Below are positions 60,846-64,000 of a stretch of DNA of 64,000 nt, one piece after another. Location: assembly GCF_947632075.1 (NCBI RefSeq), contig NZ_CANRNX010000005.1, positions 1 to 64,000 on the forward strand, given 5' to 3'. Position numbers and translations under genes: made by a program. Origin of the DNA: an uncultured Flavobacterium sp. GTDB lineage: Bacteria; Bacteroidota; Bacteroidia; Flavobacteriales; Flavobacteriaceae. The notes below the pieces were generated by a model that saw only the letters and a program-made list of their open reading frames with translations, was not told the origin of the DNA and did no database searches. How positions within the stretch are numbered: the first letter of the stretch is position 1; each line of letters begins with the position of its first letter.

Positions 60846-61378
60846 TTAAATTTTGTAGTAGCCTTTTTGTCTTTAGAATCTGATTTAGGTTCGTCTTTTT
60901 TACTGTCTTTATCACAAGATTTTCCAGATTTTGAACAACAACCTTTTTTCTCTTTTTTAGGTTCTTGGTCAATAAGCATTGCTGTTTCTAAAGACGATTG
61001 CATGTTTTCTACTTGATATAAACCATCTCCAATTTTTTCAACTGTTTCTTCAATTGTTGTTGGAGTTTGTTTCGCATTATCGAATTCAACAGTAGCAGTC
61101 TTGGTTTCAAAATCAACAGTAGCTGTTTTTACACCTTTTAATTTAGCTAATTTCCCTTCAATTACTTTTGCACATCCAACAGCACACGACATTCCTTCGA
61201 TTTGAAAAGTAGCTTTTTCCATGGTTCCTGCAACTTCGTTAGAAGTAGTGTCGTTTGGAGTTGTATTCTCAATTTCTAAATTATCATTTCCGTTTGAATC
61301 GATGGTTTCTACAACTTTGTCTTTACATCCTACCATAAAAATAGCCGAAAGAGCTAATAAAGCAAATGATTTTTTCAT
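60821..61378 (-). CDS. HMA-domain lipoprotein with Cys/Lys-rich tail
   Basis: Lipobox MVGC; FQIEGMSCAVGCAKVIEGKLAKLKGVKTATVDFETKTATVEFD; GCCSKSGKSCDKDSKK. Confidence 0.88.
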   Translation of the reverse strand: MKKSFALLALSAIFMVGCKDKVVETIDSNGNDNLEIENTTPNDTTSNEVAGTMEKATFQIEGMSCAVGCAKVIEGKLAKLKGVKTATVDFETKTATVEFDNAKQTPTTIEETVEKIGDGLYQVENMQSSLETAMLIDQEPKKEKKGCCSKSGKSCDKDSKKDEPKSDSKDKKATTKFNYPKNGYL

Positions 61379-61472
61379 ATTTTTTTTAATATTTAAGTAA
61401 CTGATTTATATATACAAATGTATAAAAAAAAAGCTGCCAACGAATGGTAGCTAAAAATTTTAGTTTTTTAAG

Positions 61473-61673
61473 TTATTTAAGTTCATCACCTGTTGCAGTT
61501 TCATAACCTTCAGTTTCTGCAGGAGTAAGCTCTGTTGAAGTAGTATCTTGTTGCGTTACGTTTTCAATTTGTGGAGAATCTGTTCCATCAGTTTCAATTG
61601 TATCAACAACTTTATCTTTGCAGCTTACCGTGAAAATAGTAGATAAAGCTAATAATGCGATCGTTTTTTTCAT
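61473..61673 (-). CDS. Small lipoprotein, paralogous to the N-terminus of the HMA lipoprotein
   Basis: MKKTIALLALSTIFTVSCKDKVVDTIETDGTD aligns with MKKSFALLALSAIFMVGCKDKVVETIDSNGND. Confidence 0.8.
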   Translation of the reverse strand: MKKTIALLALSTIFTVSCKDKVVDTIETDGTDSPQIENVTQQDTTSTELTPAETEGYETATGDELK

Positions 61674-61779
61674 TTTCTTGTGTTTTGAATTAATGTGTAA
61701 TAACGTTGTTATTGTTGTACAAATGTATAAAAAAAAAGCCACCAAAAAATGGTGGCTAGAATTATGTTTTTTTACAAAA

Positions 61780-63825
61780 TTATTTAAAGTCAGCGTCAGA
61801 AACTCCTTCGTTAACTTTTACATCTTTGGTAATCATTTCAATATCGATTCCCATATTCATAGTTGTTTTAAAAGGAACTTTAATTCCTTTAACATCTTTA
61901 TAGTCTGCAAAATAAACTGTTTGAACTCCTTGTTGACCTTGTACATCATAAGCAGTAGCAGTAGCAGTTTTTAAACCAGATTTTACATCGAAATAATGTG
62001 TTGTATCTCCGTCTTTAATTCCGTAAGCATCACTTCCTTCAATGTTTTCTATTCCAACTAAAACAACACCAGGTTTTGAAGCTAATTCGATTTCGCTGAA
62101 CAATTTCGCTGCAGCTTGTGCTTGTTTTAAGTCGTCACCTGTTAAAGTTTGTTTTTGACCTTGTTGCTCAACATATCCCATTGATGGAGTAATAACTTGT
62201 TTAGACATTGTTTGTCCCATCATTGTTGTAGTAGAGTTTAATTGACCTTTGTTAGTTTGTTTTGTAACTGATGTCAATTCCATTCCTTGAACCGTTGCAT
62301 TTGCAGTTGTTGAAAGTGATTTAACTGTTTTTAATTTTGCTTCACCACCAATTGCATTTGTGTAGTTTTCGATTACTGATTTTACAGTTACTCCAGCAGG
62401 AATTTCTTTTTTCAATTCTGGTTTTGATGTTGGTTTACCAAACTTATCATAGAAATGAATTGGATAAGGTAATTTTTCTAATCCAGGTAAAACATCGGCA
62501 GCTTTTCCAACGATAATTATTCTTAAGTTTTCTGCTTGGAAATATCTTTTTGCTGCATTTTGTACGTCTTGAACTGTAACTGCATTTAAATTTTTAATGT
62601 AGTTTTCGTAAAAATCAGCCGGTAAATTTTGCGTTTTAGTTCTTAAAGCAAACGAAGCAATTGTTCCTGCTTTTTGTGTTCCCATTACAAAACTTCCGAT
62701 GTATTTAGCTTTAGCTAATTTTAATTCGTCTTCTGTAACAGCTTCTGTTCTAACTTTGTGAATTTCGTTCATAAACTCAACAACAGCACTATCAGTAACT
62801 GCGTTTCTAACCGATGCAGTTGCTTTGAATTTTGAAGTGTATTTTCCTGCTCCAATTGAAGAATAAGCACCGTAAGTCCATCCGTGAGCTTCACGTAAGT
62901 TTAAGAACAAACGACCTTCACCACCACCACCAAGAATTTGGTTAGCCATAATTGTAGCAAAATAATCTTTGTCAGTCATTTTTAATTCTACTGCATTTAC
63001 AATAGCAATTTCTGATTGCACTGCATTTGGCATGTCAACAAAATCAATTTGCGTTTTTGCTACGTTTTTAGTTGCAGGGAATTCTTGTTTAGGAGCTGAA
63101 GCTTTTTTCCAACCTCCAAAAAGTTTTTCAACTTGTTTTTTTACTTTTTTGTAATCTACATCACCGATGATGATTAAATAAGCATTTTCTGGAACGAAGT
63201 AAGAAGCGTAGTTATCCTTAACATCTTGTAAAGTGATATTATTGAAAGTTTCTTCAGTCTCGAATTCACCGTATGGATGATGTGTTCCAAATAATAAAGC
63301 ATTTTCAACTCGACCAGCTACAGCTGAAACCGATTTTTCCGATGCTTTCAAACCTTCAATAGCTTGAGCTTTACTTTTGTCAAATTCTTCTTGAGAGAAA
63401 ATTGGATTTAAAGCACCATCAGCCATGATTTCTAAAATACGATCGCTGTATTTTGATAATCCACTTCCTGATGCACCTGTGTTCCAAAAACTGATGTTTG
63501 CTCCTAAGAAATCAATTTCTTCGTTAAAAGCTTCTTTAGATATTTTTTTAGTTCCGTTACCTACAACAGCACTTGTTAAAGACGAAACTCCTGCAATATT
63601 TCCTTCGTGATACGGAGGAGTGTCAATAGTTAAGCTATAGCTAACACGTGGTAATTTATGATCTTCAACCACTAAAACTTTTAATCCATTTTTTAAAGTG
63701 AATTCCTTTGGTTTAGATATGTTTACCGATGGAGCTGGTCCTGGTTGTGGTTGTGGTCTTTTAATTTGAGCCTCACTGCTTAAAGAAAGCATTAAAGCCG
63801 TTGCTATGATAAATATTTTTTTCAT
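61780..63825 (-). CDS. M16 family metallopeptidase (second half of a pair; lacks a canonical HxxEH)
   Basis: FTLKNGLKVLVVEDHKLPRVSYSLTID; GGGGEGRLFLNLREAHGWTYGAYSSIG. Confidence 0.9.
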   Translation of the reverse strand: MKKIFIIATALMLSLSSEAQIKRPQPQPGPAPSVNISKPKEFTLKNGLKVLVVEDHKLPRVSYSLTIDTPPYHEGNIAGVSSLTSAVVGNGTKKISKEAFNEEIDFLGANISFWNTGASGSGLSKYSDRILEIMADGALNPIFSQEEFDKSKAQAIEGLKASEKSVSAVAGRVENALLFGTHHPYGEFETEETFNNITLQDVKDNYASYFVPENAYLIIIGDVDYKKVKKQVEKLFGGWKKASAPKQEFPATKNVAKTQIDFVDMPNAVQSEIAIVNAVELKMTDKDYFATIMANQILGGGGEGRLFLNLREAHGWTYGAYSSIGAGKYTSKFKATASVRNAVTDSAVVEFMNEIHKVRTEAVTEDELKLAKAKYIGSFVMGTQKAGTIASFALRTKTQNLPADFYENYIKNLNAVTVQDVQNAAKRYFQAENLRIIIVGKAADVLPGLEKLPYPIHFYDKFGKPTSKPELKKEIPAGVTVKSVIENYTNAIGGEAKLKTVKSLSTTANATVQGMELTSVTKQTNKGQLNSTTTMMGQTMSKQVITPSMGYVEQQGQKQTLTGDDLKQAQAAAKLFSEIELASKPGVVLVGIENIEGSDAYGIKDGDTTHYFDVKSGLKTATATAYDVQGQQGVQTVYFADYKDVKGIKVPFKTTMNMGIDIEMITKDVKVNEGVSDADFK

Positions 63826-63838
63826 TTCTTAAATAATC

Positions 63839-64000
63839 TTAGTTTGCTGCATCTTCTTTAACAGGAACGTAATCTAAAAGTAAACGTGCATTTGGTTGCA
63901 AGTATTTTTTAGCTACTTCTCTAATTTCTTCTCTTGTAATCGAACGGTAAATGTTGATTTCTTCGTTAATTAAATTAATGTCTCCCATTAATAAATAGTT
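63839..64000 (-). CDS. M16 family metallopeptidase, C-terminal end only (5' part beyond window)
   Basis: Reverse-strand translation NYLLMGDINLINEEINIYRSITREEIREVAKKYLQPNARLLLDYVPVKEDAAN*. Confidence 0.85.
   Translation of the reverse strand, partial: NYLLMGDINLINEEINIYRSITREEIREVAKKYLQPNARLLLDYVPVKEDAAN

Noticed and set aside
1-64000. Prophage, integrative element, IS element, tRNA or rRNA
   Set aside because: No transposase, integrase, phage structural gene or cloverleaf was recognised by eye. A tRNAscan/Infernal run would be decisive.

Overview
AT-rich chromosomal window from a Flavobacteriaceae-type bacterium (inferred from gene content, TAnnTTTG-like promoters and a T9SS plug/DUF5103-type protein). 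It is mostly conserved core genome. Main content: mreB-mreC-mreD-PBP2 shape genes, purH, SurE/LpxB/ComEC, four tandem POT peptide transporters beside a DPP-IV-type peptidase, a mevalonate-pathway cluster including a GYDIA-type GHMP kinase, L,D-transpeptidases, gpmI, map, apaG, pruA and M16 peptidases. I found no tRNA, rRNA, CRISPR array, IS element or prophage. The less ordinary signals are: (1) a glycosyltransferase gene bracketed by two arrays of modular palindromic repeats, each with the same A-B-A spacer order; (2) a tandem array of about 7.5 alternating 22-bp units; (3) four disrupted genes: purH (missing linker plus frameshift), an M3 peptidase and a YceI gene (each restored by one base in a homopolymer), and an L,D-transpeptidase with two in-frame stops; (4) terminator-like hairpins inside the 5' coding ends of mreC and comEC, and a convergent terminator inside the comEC 3' coding end; (5) a Fic plus lipoprotein segment flanked by a 22-bp direct repeat; (6) a HEPN/MltR-like orphan. 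No single locus is strong evidence for a wholly new system.
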